64,000 bases of DNA, taken from Ferrimonas balearica (GTDB taxonomy: Bacteria > Pseudomonadota > Gammaproteobacteria > Enterobacterales > Shewanellaceae). The DNA lies in contig NZ_JAHVHW010000007.1 in assembly GCF_019802055.1 (NCBI RefSeq), positions 1,389,403 to 1,453,402 of the forward strand, read 5' to 3'. The notes below the pieces were generated by a model. The model had not been told where the DNA came from, ran no database searches, and saw only the letters and a list, made by a program, of their open reading frames with translations. Below, piece by piece: positions 12,462-20,696 of this stretch. The position numbers were made by a program, and so were the translations under genes. Position 1 is the first letter of the stretch. Each line of letters opens with the position of its first letter.

Positions 12462-13586
12462 TCAGGAATCATCCAGATTCTTTCTCGACGCCACCTCCGG
12501 GGACCGTGCCGGGGCTCGCAGCACCTGATGCCCCCGAAAGCCTCGTACCGTGCCGATAGCAGCGGTCATCCAAGCGCAAAGCAGCCCAACAAACAGCAGG
12601 ACCGCTGCCCACTCAAACAATGCCAATCCGGTATGCAGGGCGATTTGGGTGGTGCCGGTGACGCAGGTACCAACCGGAAAGGTAAAGGCCCACCAGGTCA
12701 GGGCAAACGGCATCTTTTTGCGAATGGCGCGAAGTGTCAGCAGCCCCGCCATAAAGGACCAGTAGAACGCAAAACCCCAGACCGGAATGCCGTACAGGGT
12801 GGCCATCGCATTCATGCTGCCTGCCAATGGCTGCTCGACGATATCCAACGCTACCAGGCCCAGAGCCCCTGCCGCCGTAATCGACTGGCCCAAAGGCCCC
12901 AGCACAATCCAAAGCGTGGGCACCCTTGCCCCACCAGAGGTGCCGTAGTGCGCCAACCGGCTCCAGATCAGCGTAATGATGATCAGCGCACCAACCAGGC
13001 TGACACCAAACAGGGCATAACAGAGAAAGAGCATGGTCTGCTGCAGCGCCAGCCCTGTAGCGTGAGGGATCAGCATGGCACCAATGGCGGCAGAAACCAT
13101 CGGTGACACTACCGGCATCAGCCAGCCACCGAACGCCGCATCCGGCCGTACCCTGTGGTGGGTAAAAAGTCGAAAAGGCACGACGATGGCCACAATAAAG
13201 CCGCTGATGGTGCCAATACACCACAGGGTCCAGGCGATGGTTAACACCGTCTGATGAGAAAACAGATTGTGGCCAAACAGCAGAGTGCCACCGGCGATGG
13301 TCATCAGTGCCATCGGCGGTGCGCCCCAGAACTGCGACATCACCGGGTCATCAAAGTGGTGTGCGTAGACATGGGGCTTGCGAACCACCTGAATCAGCAA
13401 TACCACCACTAGAGCAAGCAGCATCAGGCTGGCTAGGGACCACACCACCAAACCAAAACCGGCCAGTTTTGGCCCCACCAAAGGCAATCCAATGGCGGCA
13501 TTGGCAATGATGCCGGTGCCCATCACCGAGGCGAACCAGTTAGGGCCAAAGTGTCTGCCAATGGCTTGAGGATCAGTTGCTGACAT
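12462..13586 (-). CDS. TehA/SLAC1-family (TDT) transporter
   Basis: A 374-residue polytopic membrane protein with about ten hydrophobic segments, opening with HFGPNWFASVMGTGIIANA. That is the family's first helix, which carries the conserved FxxxMGTG pattern. The family includes tellurite-resistance TehA, malate exporters and plant anion channels, so transport of a small anion or dicarboxylate across the inner membrane is likely. The specific substrate cannot be told. Its start at 13586 has AAGGAAAG upstream. It is monocistronic and convergent with the small membrane protein gene at 11823. Confidence 0.85.
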   Translation of the reverse strand: MSATDPQAIGRHFGPNWFASVMGTGIIANAAIGLPLVGPKLAGFGLVVWSLASLMLLALVVVLLIQVVRKPHVYAHHFDDPVMSQFWGAPPMALMTIAGGTLLFGHNLFSHQTVLTIAWTLWCIGTISGFIVAIVVPFRLFTHHRVRPDAAFGGWLMPVVSPMVSAAIGAMLIPHATGLALQQTMLFLCYALFGVSLVGALIIITLIWSRLAHYGTSGGARVPTLWIVLGPLGQSITAAGALGLVALDIVEQPLAGSMNAMATLYGIPVWGFAFYWSFMAGLLTLRAIRKKMPFALTWWAFTFPVGTCVTGTTQIALHTGLALFEWAAVLLFVGLLCAWMTAAIGTVRGFRGHQVLRAPARSPEVASRKNLDDS

Positions 13587-13687
13587 CGTGCTTTCCTTGA
13601 AGGCCAGTTAACGCCCTGTTCCCTGCCCCTATTTGGGCTTTCAGGGGAGCGGATATCGCCCGGCTTTCTTTGCGGTGTCGTCGCAAC

Positions 13688-14119
13688 TTACTGAGGTGTC
13701 CATGAATCCACATGAAGCTTCCAGGCACCATCTACAAGCTTAAAAACCAGCACAAAGCGGCTTTTGTGGACCCCGGACTCGGCATCCGTGATGATCAGTT
13801 CGCCGGTTGCATAGGACAGGTTGCCCTGCTGCTCAGCATTTTGAGTAATAAGTTCGACGTTCTTGGGATTGGATTCGATAACAGAGACCCAGAAAGGTCT
13901 TATCGCCGCTTTTCCGCAGGTCAGCGGTGCTTGGGGGGCGATGATGCAGGCGTCATCCGTGTAGTCGTTAACCAGATAATCGATGTCTCCGGCCACGATG
14001 GCTTTGGCGAACGCCTTGTTGGCCGCGTCCAGCTGCTCCAATACGGATTCCGCGTTTCCCGTTACCGGAATCAGCAAACCCATCAAAGCCGTCAGGATTA
14101 CCGCGATTCGACTTTTCAT
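13688..14119 (-). CDS. Secreted NTF2-like (DUF4440/SnoaL-type) protein
   Basis: A 143-residue protein. The ATG at 14119 opens a clear signal peptide (MKSRIAVILTALMGLLIPVT, then GNAE). The mature part has the cone-shaped NTF2 fold signature: an N-terminal helix (LEQLDAANKAFAKAIVAGDI), YTDDACIIAPQAPLTCGKAA, and the C-terminal strand FKLVDGAWKLHVDSW. Proteins of this type are small ligand-binding or ketosteroid-isomerase-like domains. Nothing here identifies a ligand. It should act in the periplasm. Confidence 0.75.
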   Translation of the reverse strand: MKSRIAVILTALMGLLIPVTGNAESVLEQLDAANKAFAKAIVAGDIDYLVNDYTDDACIIAPQAPLTCGKAAIRPFWVSVIESNPKNVELITQNAEQQGNLSYATGELIITDAESGVHKSRFVLVFKLVDGAWKLHVDSWTPQ

Positions 14120-14143
14120 CACTCGCTCCTCTTTCAACCTCAC

Positions 14144-14493
14144 GCGCCAAACGGAGTCTAAAGCGTAGCCAACGGCTTAGTCAGGGACCCAGTTTTCCAT
14201 TGGGATTAAGTGAAAGCGCTACTTTAGGGAAATCACCGATGGCCAATGGTTTTGCATTTGAAAGGGCCAGCCGGTGACGCGGAGCGGATACCAGAGATAA
14301 AAAGCTAAAGCGCACGGTACGGTTTGTGCCGTCTATTACAGAGTTTGGTTTTCAGCTTTCGGGAAAGGGTGTTGCCTGGAGGCAAGGAGCGGTCATTCAT
14401 CGTCCAGATATACGCGGGTGCTATCGGCCCGCAGCGGTCAGTCAGGTGATCTGGCTGCACGTCTGCTTTCGAGGGGTTAGCTGACGCTCGAAT
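14144..14493. other. Non-coding stretch with GCGGTCA repeats
   Basis: No supported gene. It carries two copies of GCGGTCA (14389-14395 and 14434-14440). The second belongs to a longer element whose minus-strand form, GACTGACCGC then GGCCG, is repeated after the next two genes to the right. Base composition becomes AT-richer from here to about 16.1 kb than in the neighbouring operons. Confidence 0.5.
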
Positions 14494-14631
14494 TTATCGG
14501 GATCGATTGACTGCACCCCAAAGCAAGGTGAACAAAACGAAGATAAACATGCTAACTGCAAACTTGTGTTCGTAGCTGCTGTCAGCGACCCACCAGAACA
14601 AGATAACCAACGGAATTTACAAGTATTTCAT
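14494..14631 (-). pseudogene. Possible decayed small membrane-protein gene
   Basis: From ATG 14631 the frame reads four codons (MKYL), a TAA at 14619-14617, then 40 codons without a stop. Those encode IPLVILFWWVADSS and FAVSMFIFVLFTLLWG, two strongly hydrophobic segments of about 20 residues, ending NRSR and TAA. If the early TAA is a mutation, the intact product would be about 45 residues with two membrane helices. No ribosome site is evident, and a TTG inside could be a start instead. It lies in the modular orphan-gene stretch. Confidence 0.3.
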
Positions 14632-14762
14632 TTGAATTTTTTCATACTATTAAGTTTGGTGGCTAGGCCTCGATAGTCGCTTAACGGCCAATTGCGGTCA
14701 GTCGAGGACGCTGCCTGAATAGCCGCTCTTTGCTCCACTGCGGACGCCCAAGCTTGGTTCAA

Positions 14763-15188
14763 TTAACGAGCGTTAACCTTCTTCGACCTTAGCCAGTGCA
14801 ATCCCTGCAACGCCAAGCAGGCCAGATAGAAAGTTATGGCCACCAAGCCGAGGAACACTGGCCAAGTCGCAACGTAGAGATGAGATGCTCCGGGATAATA
14901 ATCTGGACGTTCTCGTACCAATAGCAGGTAGCCATATGCACATAGGCTAAGTAAGAGCACTGCATCAGCAGCCACTGAATAAACCCTAGTTCCTCGAATT
15001 TTAAAATTGGTTCGAGAGGCAATTGAGAGTGCAGCAAACGAAGGTAATGCTGAGGCAAGGCCTACAGCAACAGCGAAAAACAGCATGAAGCTATCTACAC
15101 CCTGAGCAAAACCGCTTCTAAAGAGATCGAACAAGGCATTTGTTGTGGCCATTGCCACGAGTGCCACGCTCAGTATCGTTCGGTTCAT
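14763..15188 (-). CDS. Hypothetical four-helix membrane protein
   Basis: 141 residues from ATG 15188 (MNRTILSVALVAM), with four hydrophobic segments at about residues 5-20, 30-55, 68-88 and 103-125 and a basic C-terminus (WLRSKKVNAR). I do not recognise a family. There is no good ribosome site, and a start four codons upstream (15200) is equally possible. Codon choice is AT-richer than in surrounding genes. A TGACCGC-GGCCGTTAAGC repeat follows 62 bases after its stop, like its neighbours, suggesting acquisition as a unit. Confidence 0.5.
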   Translation of the reverse strand: MNRTILSVALVAMATTNALFDLFRSGFAQGVDSFMLFFAVAVGLASALPSFAALSIASRTNFKIRGTRVYSVAADAVLLLSLCAYGYLLLVRERPDYYPGASHLYVATWPVFLGLVAITFYLACLALQGLHWLRSKKVNAR

Positions 15189-15396
15189 AAGTAAAAACAC
15201 TGCTGAGGAATTTGCACTACTTCGTTACACCGTACAGGAACGTGTAGTCCTCGAAAAGCCGGTAATGAGCGTTACAATCCTCTCCCCATGGCCTGCAACG
15301 GCTTTTCGCACGGGCGCTTAACGGCCAGGAGCAGTCAGATGAAGCAAATCGAAAAACGTCTGGACTTCACGACAAAGGAGACACTTCGCAATCCAG

Positions 15397-15903
15397 CTAA
15401 GACACAACTTCTGCGCAAGCACTCATCATCGCATCAACGATGTTGGTTCCATCAAGTGAAAAACTAAACTTGCCCAAGCTTGGGGCTTCTACAACCATGT
15501 CTTGGCTTTTCAGAACTGATCCCCAAACAGCTTCTGCATCTTCATTTATCAAAAAATAGTGCCAACCTAATTCACTCTGGTACTGACTGATTGCTTGGAA
15601 CTTTGACTTTCCGGCACCGATAAGAAGTTCTCTTTGCTCGACGAGTCCTTCTTTATCCAACACTTGAACTTGAATAACCCTGCCCTTAACCGGCCTTCCT
15701 TTAATTGAATATTCTGAATTAGTGCGAGCCAAACCGACCACCACAGAGAGTTGGGCTTCCCCGCTAACAGAAGAAATTGGCAGCATTGATTTGCTATAGC
15801 AGGCGTTTTCGCCGTAGGAAATTTCCCATCGATTGTCATCGATGTTTGCTGCCGAGACACCGAATGTTGCCATAGCGATAGTGAGCCAAAGTGACTTAGT
15901 CAT
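15397..15903 (-). CDS. Hypothetical exported protein
   Basis: 168 residues from ATG 15903, with a signal peptide (MTKSLWLTIAMATFGVSAAN). The mature protein is rich in beta-strand patterns (WEISYGENACYS, RVIQVQVLDKEG, GKFSFSLDG) and has two cysteines that could form a disulfide in the periplasm. No family was recognised. It lies in the AT-richer accessory stretch. A repeat copy (15316-15337) lies 59 bases after its stop, and a cluster of related repeats lies upstream of its start. Confidence 0.5.
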   Translation of the reverse strand: MTKSLWLTIAMATFGVSAANIDDNRWEISYGENACYSKSMLPISSVSGEAQLSVVVGLARTNSEYSIKGRPVKGRVIQVQVLDKEGLVEQRELLIGAGKSKFQAISQYQSELGWHYFLINEDAEAVWGSVLKSQDMVVEAPSLGKFSFSLDGTNIVDAMMSACAEVVS

Positions 15904-16213
15904 GATGTCTATTGTGTGTAGCGTGAGTGCTTCAGATACCAACCAAGCTATAGAAAGATTAAGCGATATGGAAGTTTATGCCTACCACTACAACGGCCGC
16001 TATCCGCCCATAAGCGACCGTTCGGTCAGTTCCCGTCTATGACCGCTTGGAGCACAAAGCGGTCTTCCTCGCCAAAGCCCCTAACGACCGCTTCGGGGCG
16101 ATTACCGCCTTTTTCTCGTTCAGACCGTGCGCCACAGGCAGCACGCTACGGCAAGGTCAGCATTCTGAACCGGAGAGGTGGGGTTCCGCGTAGCGTGGGC
16201 TTCTAGCCCACGG
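15904..16213. repeat. Cluster of intergenic repeats
   Basis: No gene is supported. GACCGCTT (16041-16048) and AAGCGGTC (16057-16064) form a perfect 8-bp inverted repeat. Another GACCGCTT is at 16086-16093 and a GCGACCG-TTCGGTCAG copy lies near 16013-16030. From about 16116 to 16213 the sequence is a diverged copy of the 131-bp tandem repeat found at 22213-22497, including GTGCGCCACAGGCA, CACGCTAC, and the hairpin CGTGGGC-ttcta-GCCCACG. Confidence 0.6.
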
Positions 16214-16240
16214 GAAATCTTCCCTCCCGACGCCGCAGAG

Positions 16241-16270
16241 AAAGAAACGGGGCGCATCACTGTGCGCCCC
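16241..16270 (-). terminator. Terminator of the TonB/ABC operon
   Basis: GGGGCGCA (16249-16256) pairs with TGCGCCCC (16263-16270). On the minus strand the hairpin is followed by GTTTCTTTCTC. It lies 28 bases past the stop of the last gene of the uptake operon. Confidence 0.7.
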
Positions 16271-16298
16271 CTTAGCAAGCTTGATGGCTCTTGCTCGT

Positions 16299-17042
16299 TT
16301 ACACCATCAACGCTTGCAGCTCCATCATGCCGTGGCGGCGGTAAGGTTCGGCCAGGGCGTAACGACTGTGGCTAACCAGGCCGGTGTGAAGATAAAGCGC
16401 CCGGTCCATCGCCCGCTGCACCTCCCTTCCCCGCTCTTGCATGGACAACTCGGTAAAACGCGGATGCAACGCATGCTGTTCGGCGGCGCTCAGACGTTCA
16501 GTGAAATGCTCTCCGGAGTAGGACATCTGGGCAGAGAGGCAGTCCATCGCTTCCTCCTTCTGTTGCCATACATCCGCCAGAGAGATACAGCAGTTGGGAT
16601 GCTTGGGGCTCATATAGTAGATGGTCGGCACCGGATGGGGAGCCAGTTCCGGCATCGACTCCAGGCCAAAATCCCTTCCCGCCAGCGCTATAGCTTCGAG
16701 AATCAGCAACATCGCTGGACGGCGGTCCGGATCAAGGTCGTCGAAGCTGTGTTCGGGGTCTTGGGTAATGATGATATCCGGGCGGGTTTCCCGAATGACC
16801 CGAACCAGCGCCAGTTTGTACTCCCGGCGCAGGTCGATGCCGCCACGCTCGAAGTCGTTGAAGTCGATGCGCTCTACTCCCAACACCTCTGCGGCGCGCC
16901 GAAGCTGCGCTTTCATCTCATCCTTTGCCAGCATGATTGACGCGAATGAGCGCCCGCCACTGTTGGCATTGATCGCGAGCGCACCACCGCACTCAACCAT
17001 CTCCATGCCATACACGCCGATAAACAGAATTCGCTGACTCAT
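16299..17042 (-). CDS. PIG-L-like protein lacking the usual metal ligands
   Basis: 247 residues with the overall PIG-L/LmbE de-N-acetylase layout: N-terminal ILFIGVYGMEMVECGGALA, a central RPDIIITQDPEHSFDDLDPD and PTIYYMSPKHP. Active members carry HPDDE before CGG and HPDH in the second motif. Here these read VYGME and DPDR, so the zinc histidines and the catalytic aspartate are missing. It may bind a related substrate without hydrolysing it, or use another chemistry. It is the last gene of the uptake operon: its AGGAG ribosome site overlaps the TonB receptor stop. Confidence 0.65.
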   Translation of the reverse strand: MSQRILFIGVYGMEMVECGGALAINANSGGRSFASIMLAKDEMKAQLRRAAEVLGVERIDFNDFERGGIDLRREYKLALVRVIRETRPDIIITQDPEHSFDDLDPDRRPAMLLILEAIALAGRDFGLESMPELAPHPVPTIYYMSPKHPNCCISLADVWQQKEEAMDCLSAQMSYSGEHFTERLSAAEQHALHPRFTELSMQERGREVQRAMDRALYLHTGLVSHSRYALAEPYRRHGMMELQALMV

Positions 17043-17051
17043 AACGCTCTC

Positions 17052-18953
17052 CTAGAACTGGTAACGGTAATTGAATTGCAGATTGCGAGGCGTGCCCCGA
17101 GTGGTGATCGGATCGCGGTGCTCTTCCGGCGCTGAGGAACCCGGGTTAAACACACTGACGTCGTAGTCATTGTTCAGTGCATTCTCGAGCCTCAGGTTGA
17201 ATTGGTGTCGGGCCAGACGATATTGCGCGCCCAAATGGAGCAACCAGTAATCCCCCGCCACCGTCTGGTATTGCGTGAACTCACCGGTGTAATGCCCCTG
17301 GATAAACAGCTGCAGAGATTCGGATGCCCGGATGTTCAGGTCAGCGCTGGCCAGCCATTTGGGCACCTCGTCCAGCTGTTTATCGCTGCCCTCCTCCTCG
17401 CTTTTGGCATAGCTGGTGGCCATATCGAGTTGCCAGTACTCTCCGGAGGTATTGAGCAGGAGTTCCACCCCATAAGTCTCTACCTGGCCCTCCAGATTGC
17501 GGAAGTATTTGTCCTCAATGCCGATCAGGTCATCCACCTGTCGCCAGAACAACAGCGGTTCCAGGGTCCAGTCGGACAGGGATACCAAAGCGCCCAGATT
17601 GGCATTAAGGCTGTATTCCGGTTTCAGGTTGGGGTCACCGATGATGCCGCCCTCCTCTTCAACCGAGTAGAGCTCTTCAGCGGTCGGCAAGCGAAACCCG
17701 GTGCCCAAAGAGGCGTTGAGCCGGACCCTTTCGCTGTACTGGGATTCACCGCCGATGCTCCAGTTCAGACTGTCTCCCGCGCCGGAGATGTCGCTGTAGC
17801 GCAGGCCTAAAGCAAAATCAGTATTCAGAATACGGGGACGGAACTGGGCAAACAGAGAGGTAACGGTTTCGGTTTCGCTGACAAACTCCATCACCTCATC
17901 TTCGCCCCGGTAGCGCTGCAGTTCGGCTCCGAAGAGCCAGCTCTGATTGGTTTGTTGATCCCAACGGAGGATCGCCTTCAGTCCGTAATCCTCAAACCCC
18001 CAGTAGCTGTTGTTATCCATCACGATAATGTCGCCGGACTCATTCTGGTCGATGCGGCTGTAGTAACTGTCCCACGCGTGGTAATAGGCCTTAAGTTGCA
18101 GCATCCAGCTGGGATCCAGCCGGTGCTGGTAATCCAGCGTGGCTATCCGTTCTTCGCGCTGATTATCGCTGTCGATGGTGCCGTAGGGGCGAAGCCGTTC
18201 CAGATCGCTGTCATTCCACTGTGCCAACAGGGTGAGATAGCGGTCCGTATCCAGCACCCATCGCACCTTGCCCCCCAGATTGGCGACCCGGTATCCACGC
18301 TTAACGTCATCGGCGGCGGTCCAGTGGATGTCGCTGTCCTGCCAGAGTTGATGGCCCTCGCTCAGGGCGTAGGCGCCAAACAGGGACAACTCAACCGGCC
18401 CATAGGCCCGGCTGAGAAAGAGATCGGTATTCAGGCTTGGCAGCGTATCGGTCCCGATGTTAACGCTGGTTTCGCTCTCCCCCTGGTAGTTGCGGGTGAC
18501 GATATTGATCACGCCTGCGATGGCATCACTGCCATAGATGATCCCCTGGCCGCCTTTCAGTACCTCAATCCGCTCGATGATGTTGGGGTTCAGGCTGTCC
18601 AGGTAGATGCCACCATAAAGCCGATTGTTGAGACGGTTGCCATCAATCAACCAGAGGATGTCCTGCTTGCGGGAGCCCTGGAGGGAGTAATAGGCGCCAT
18701 CAAACCGACCCCCTTTTCCCGCCGCAAACAGCCCGGGCACCAGTTGCGCCAGGATGTCGTTGATGTCCCCCTGGCCAAACTGTTCAATCTGCTCCCGCTC
18801 AACGATGACCAGGCTGTTGCCTAAGCGGGCCTGATCCAGCGCCAGGCTCTCCTCCAGAGTTCGGTGGGTGACCACCATCACCTCATCCACCGCCAATACC
18901 GAGGGCGCCGTCTGTGCCAGTGCGATGGCAACGAGCAGCCTTACTTTGTTCAT
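17052..18953 (-). CDS. TonB-dependent outer-membrane receptor
   Basis: 633 residues from ATG 18953, with a signal peptide (MNKVRLLVAIALAQTAPSVLA). A TonB-box-like VDEVMVVT follows, then the plug domain (about 40-150) with DILAQLVPGLF, LWLIDGNRLNN and IERIEVLKGGQGIIYGSDAI. A 22-strand-type barrel ends in NLQFNYRYQF with the required C-terminal aromatic Phe. A longer frame upstream is only the overlap with the ATPase gene: the stop of that gene and this ATG share ATGA. It takes up a metal chelate or similar ligand using TonB energy. The cargo is unknown, but genetic context suggests a metal complex. Confidence 0.92.
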   Translation of the reverse strand: MNKVRLLVAIALAQTAPSVLAVDEVMVVTHRTLEESLALDQARLGNSLVIVEREQIEQFGQGDINDILAQLVPGLFAAGKGGRFDGAYYSLQGSRKQDILWLIDGNRLNNRLYGGIYLDSLNPNIIERIEVLKGGQGIIYGSDAIAGVINIVTRNYQGESETSVNIGTDTLPSLNTDLFLSRAYGPVELSLFGAYALSEGHQLWQDSDIHWTAADDVKRGYRVANLGGKVRWVLDTDRYLTLLAQWNDSDLERLRPYGTIDSDNQREERIATLDYQHRLDPSWMLQLKAYYHAWDSYYSRIDQNESGDIIVMDNNSYWGFEDYGLKAILRWDQQTNQSWLFGAELQRYRGEDEVMEFVSETETVTSLFAQFRPRILNTDFALGLRYSDISGAGDSLNWSIGGESQYSERVRLNASLGTGFRLPTAEELYSVEEEGGIIGDPNLKPEYSLNANLGALVSLSDWTLEPLLFWRQVDDLIGIEDKYFRNLEGQVETYGVELLLNTSGEYWQLDMATSYAKSEEEGSDKQLDEVPKWLASADLNIRASESLQLFIQGHYTGEFTQYQTVAGDYWLLHLGAQYRLARHQFNLRLENALNNDYDVSVFNPGSSAPEEHRDPITTRGTPRNLQFNYRYQF

Positions 18954-19711
18954 ACCAAGTTCCTTTTGTTGTCCTGACGCCCCAGCACCGTGACCTGCGG
19001 CCGCCCGTGGACGCCGGTGGCAATGTGGGTTTCGACGCCGTATGCCTTCAGCAGATTTGACTGGGTCAACACCTGCTCCGGCGCGCCGCTGGCGATCTGC
19101 TCGCCATCGGCCAGAAGCAGCAGTTGGTCGCAATACTGCGCGGCAAGATTCATATCGTGAAAGCTGGCGATGACGGTGAGGGACCGTTGCCGCAACAGCG
19201 AGAGCAGATGATGGAGATGGAAGATGTCCAGGTGGTTGGCAGGCTCATCCAGCAGCATTACCGGGGTGTCCTGAAACAGAGCCTGCGCCAGCATGGTTCG
19301 CTGGACCTGCCCCCCTGAAAGCCGCTCCAGTGGCATGCGGCGCAACGCCGTAAGCCCACAGGTTTGCAGCAGTTGATCCAACCAGGTTCGGTCCAGAACC
19401 CGATCCGGCGCTTTGCCGAGCGCCACCACCTGCTCCACCGTTAAGCCACCACAGGGGGCGTTGTGTTGCACCATGATGGCCAACTGATGCGCCCGCTCTC
19501 TCGGCGTCATGGTCAGCAGCGACTGATCAGAAAACCACAGCCGCCCTTCTCCGGCAGGCAGCAATCCCGCCAACGTCTTCAGCAGTGTGGTCTTGCCACA
19601 ACCATTTGGCCCCAGCAGCCCCAGCCACTGCCCCTGTGGCAAGCGCAACTCCAGCGGCTTGGAAAGACGCAATCCGTGGCTGGCCAGTTGCAGGTGATCA
19701 ATGAACAGCAT
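18950..19711 (-). CDS. ABC transporter ATPase (FecE/BtuD type)
   Basis: 253 residues with Walker A GPNGCGKT at 34-41, Q-loop at VQHN (81-84), signature LSGGQ at 131-135, Walker B VMLLDEP at 151-157, and the switch His in ASFHDMNLA. It belongs to the group of ATPases that power import of iron-siderophore complexes, heme or cobalamin. Its start overlaps the permease gene by 14 bases and its end overlaps the TonB receptor gene by four, so all are translated from one message. Confidence 0.92.
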   Translation of the reverse strand: MLFIDHLQLASHGLRLSKPLELRLPQGQWLGLLGPNGCGKTTLLKTLAGLLPAGEGRLWFSDQSLLTMTPRERAHQLAIMVQHNAPCGGLTVEQVVALGKAPDRVLDRTWLDQLLQTCGLTALRRMPLERLSGGQVQRTMLAQALFQDTPVMLLDEPANHLDIFHLHHLLSLLRQRSLTVIASFHDMNLAAQYCDQLLLLADGEQIASGAPEQVLTQSNLLKAYGVETHIATGVHGRPQVTVLGRQDNKRNLV

Positions 19712-20696
19712 TGGCCTGTCTCCGGATTAGGGACAAAAGCATTGGGGCGGTCACGATCGCCAGAGGAATGGAAAGGGGGATTTCCGTTGGGGCGAGCATG
19801 GTGCGGCAGAGAAGATCGACAGCAATACAGAGGATCGCGCCCATCAGCGCTGCGGTGGGGATCAGAATTCGGTGGCCAGCTCCCATCCAGAGTCGGCACA
19901 GATGGGGCACCAGCAATCCCAGAAAGCCCACTACACCAGCACTGGCGACCGCCAGTGCGGTCAACAGCAGAATCACCAGGGCAAGAAGACGACGGGTGCT
20001 GACCAGAGTCAGGCCGAGGGACTGGGCTTTATCCTCTCCCAGTAGCAGACGGTCCCACTCATGGCTGCGTAGGATAAGCAGTGGCAGTGCGATCACCAGC
20101 GCGAGGGACAGGGGCAACAACTCGCGCCATTCGGTGCCCGCCAGGGACCCCATCAACCAGTGCAGGATCTGGCTCAAAGCCCGTTCATCCCCCATCAACA
20201 TCATCAGGGTGGTGAGTGACGAGCCCAGTGCACTGATGGTGACACCGCAAAGGATCAGCGCAAACGGCGCCAGCCTCAGCCCCTTCTGCTGGGCGGTGAC
20301 CATTACCAGTGCGAAGGTCAGAGCCGCGCCCAGAAGCGCCAGCAGCGGCTGAGGTACGGAGAGCCCAAGGGTCAAGCCGCCCACAGCAAAAAGGGATGCC
20401 CCATTAGCGATGCCAAGCAGATAGGGATCAGCAAGGGGATTGCGCACCAGCGTCTGACTCAGCACGCCAGCGACCGCCAGTGCCGCCCCAACCAGCGCCG
20501 CCAGCAGGGCCCGGGGCAAACGCATCTCCCAGATGATCGCCTGTGCCAGGGCGTGATCACTCTGGCGTCTGAGACCTCCCATTAGCTGATTGAGATCCAG
20601 TGGCAGCGCGCCCCACGCCAGACTCGCCAGCAGCAACAGCAGCAACACACCGATCCCCAGCCCGTAAACGGTAGCCGGATTGGCAGGCCCCCTCAT
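19698..20696 (-). CDS. FecCD/BtuC-type ABC permease
   Basis: 332 residues with about ten membrane helices, starting MRGPANPATVYGLGIG. Typical family segments are visible: LPRALLAALVGAALAVAGVL, SQTLVRNPLADPYLLGIANG, AGVVGFLGLLVPHLCRL and LPTEIPLSIPLAIV-like text near the C-terminus (LAPTEIPLSIPLAIVTAPM). It forms the inner-membrane channel for the substrate delivered by the binding protein encoded upstream, whose stop overlaps this start as ATGA. Confidence 0.92.
   Translation of the reverse strand: MRGPANPATVYGLGIGVLLLLLLASLAWGALPLDLNQLMGGLRRQSDHALAQAIIWEMRLPRALLAALVGAALAVAGVLSQTLVRNPLADPYLLGIANGASLFAVGGLTLGLSVPQPLLALLGAALTFALVMVTAQQKGLRLAPFALILCGVTISALGSSLTTLMMLMGDERALSQILHWLMGSLAGTEWRELLPLSLALVIALPLLILRSHEWDRLLLGEDKAQSLGLTLVSTRRLLALVILLLTALAVASAGVVGFLGLLVPHLCRLWMGAGHRILIPTAALMGAILCIAVDLLCRTMLAPTEIPLSIPLAIVTAPMLLSLIRRQANAVH

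Noticed and set aside
14380-16100. Integron attC cassette array
   Set aside because: Only one side of the core-site pair (GTTAAGC) is seen, no integrase is in the window, and similar GCGGTCA repeats may be common intergenic elements. Kept as a modular-repeat observation instead.
18950-19133. Longer N-terminus for the TonB receptor (start at 19133)
   Set aside because: The extra 60 residues overlap the ATPase gene, are Arg-rich and precede a clear signal peptide that begins at the ATG at 18953.
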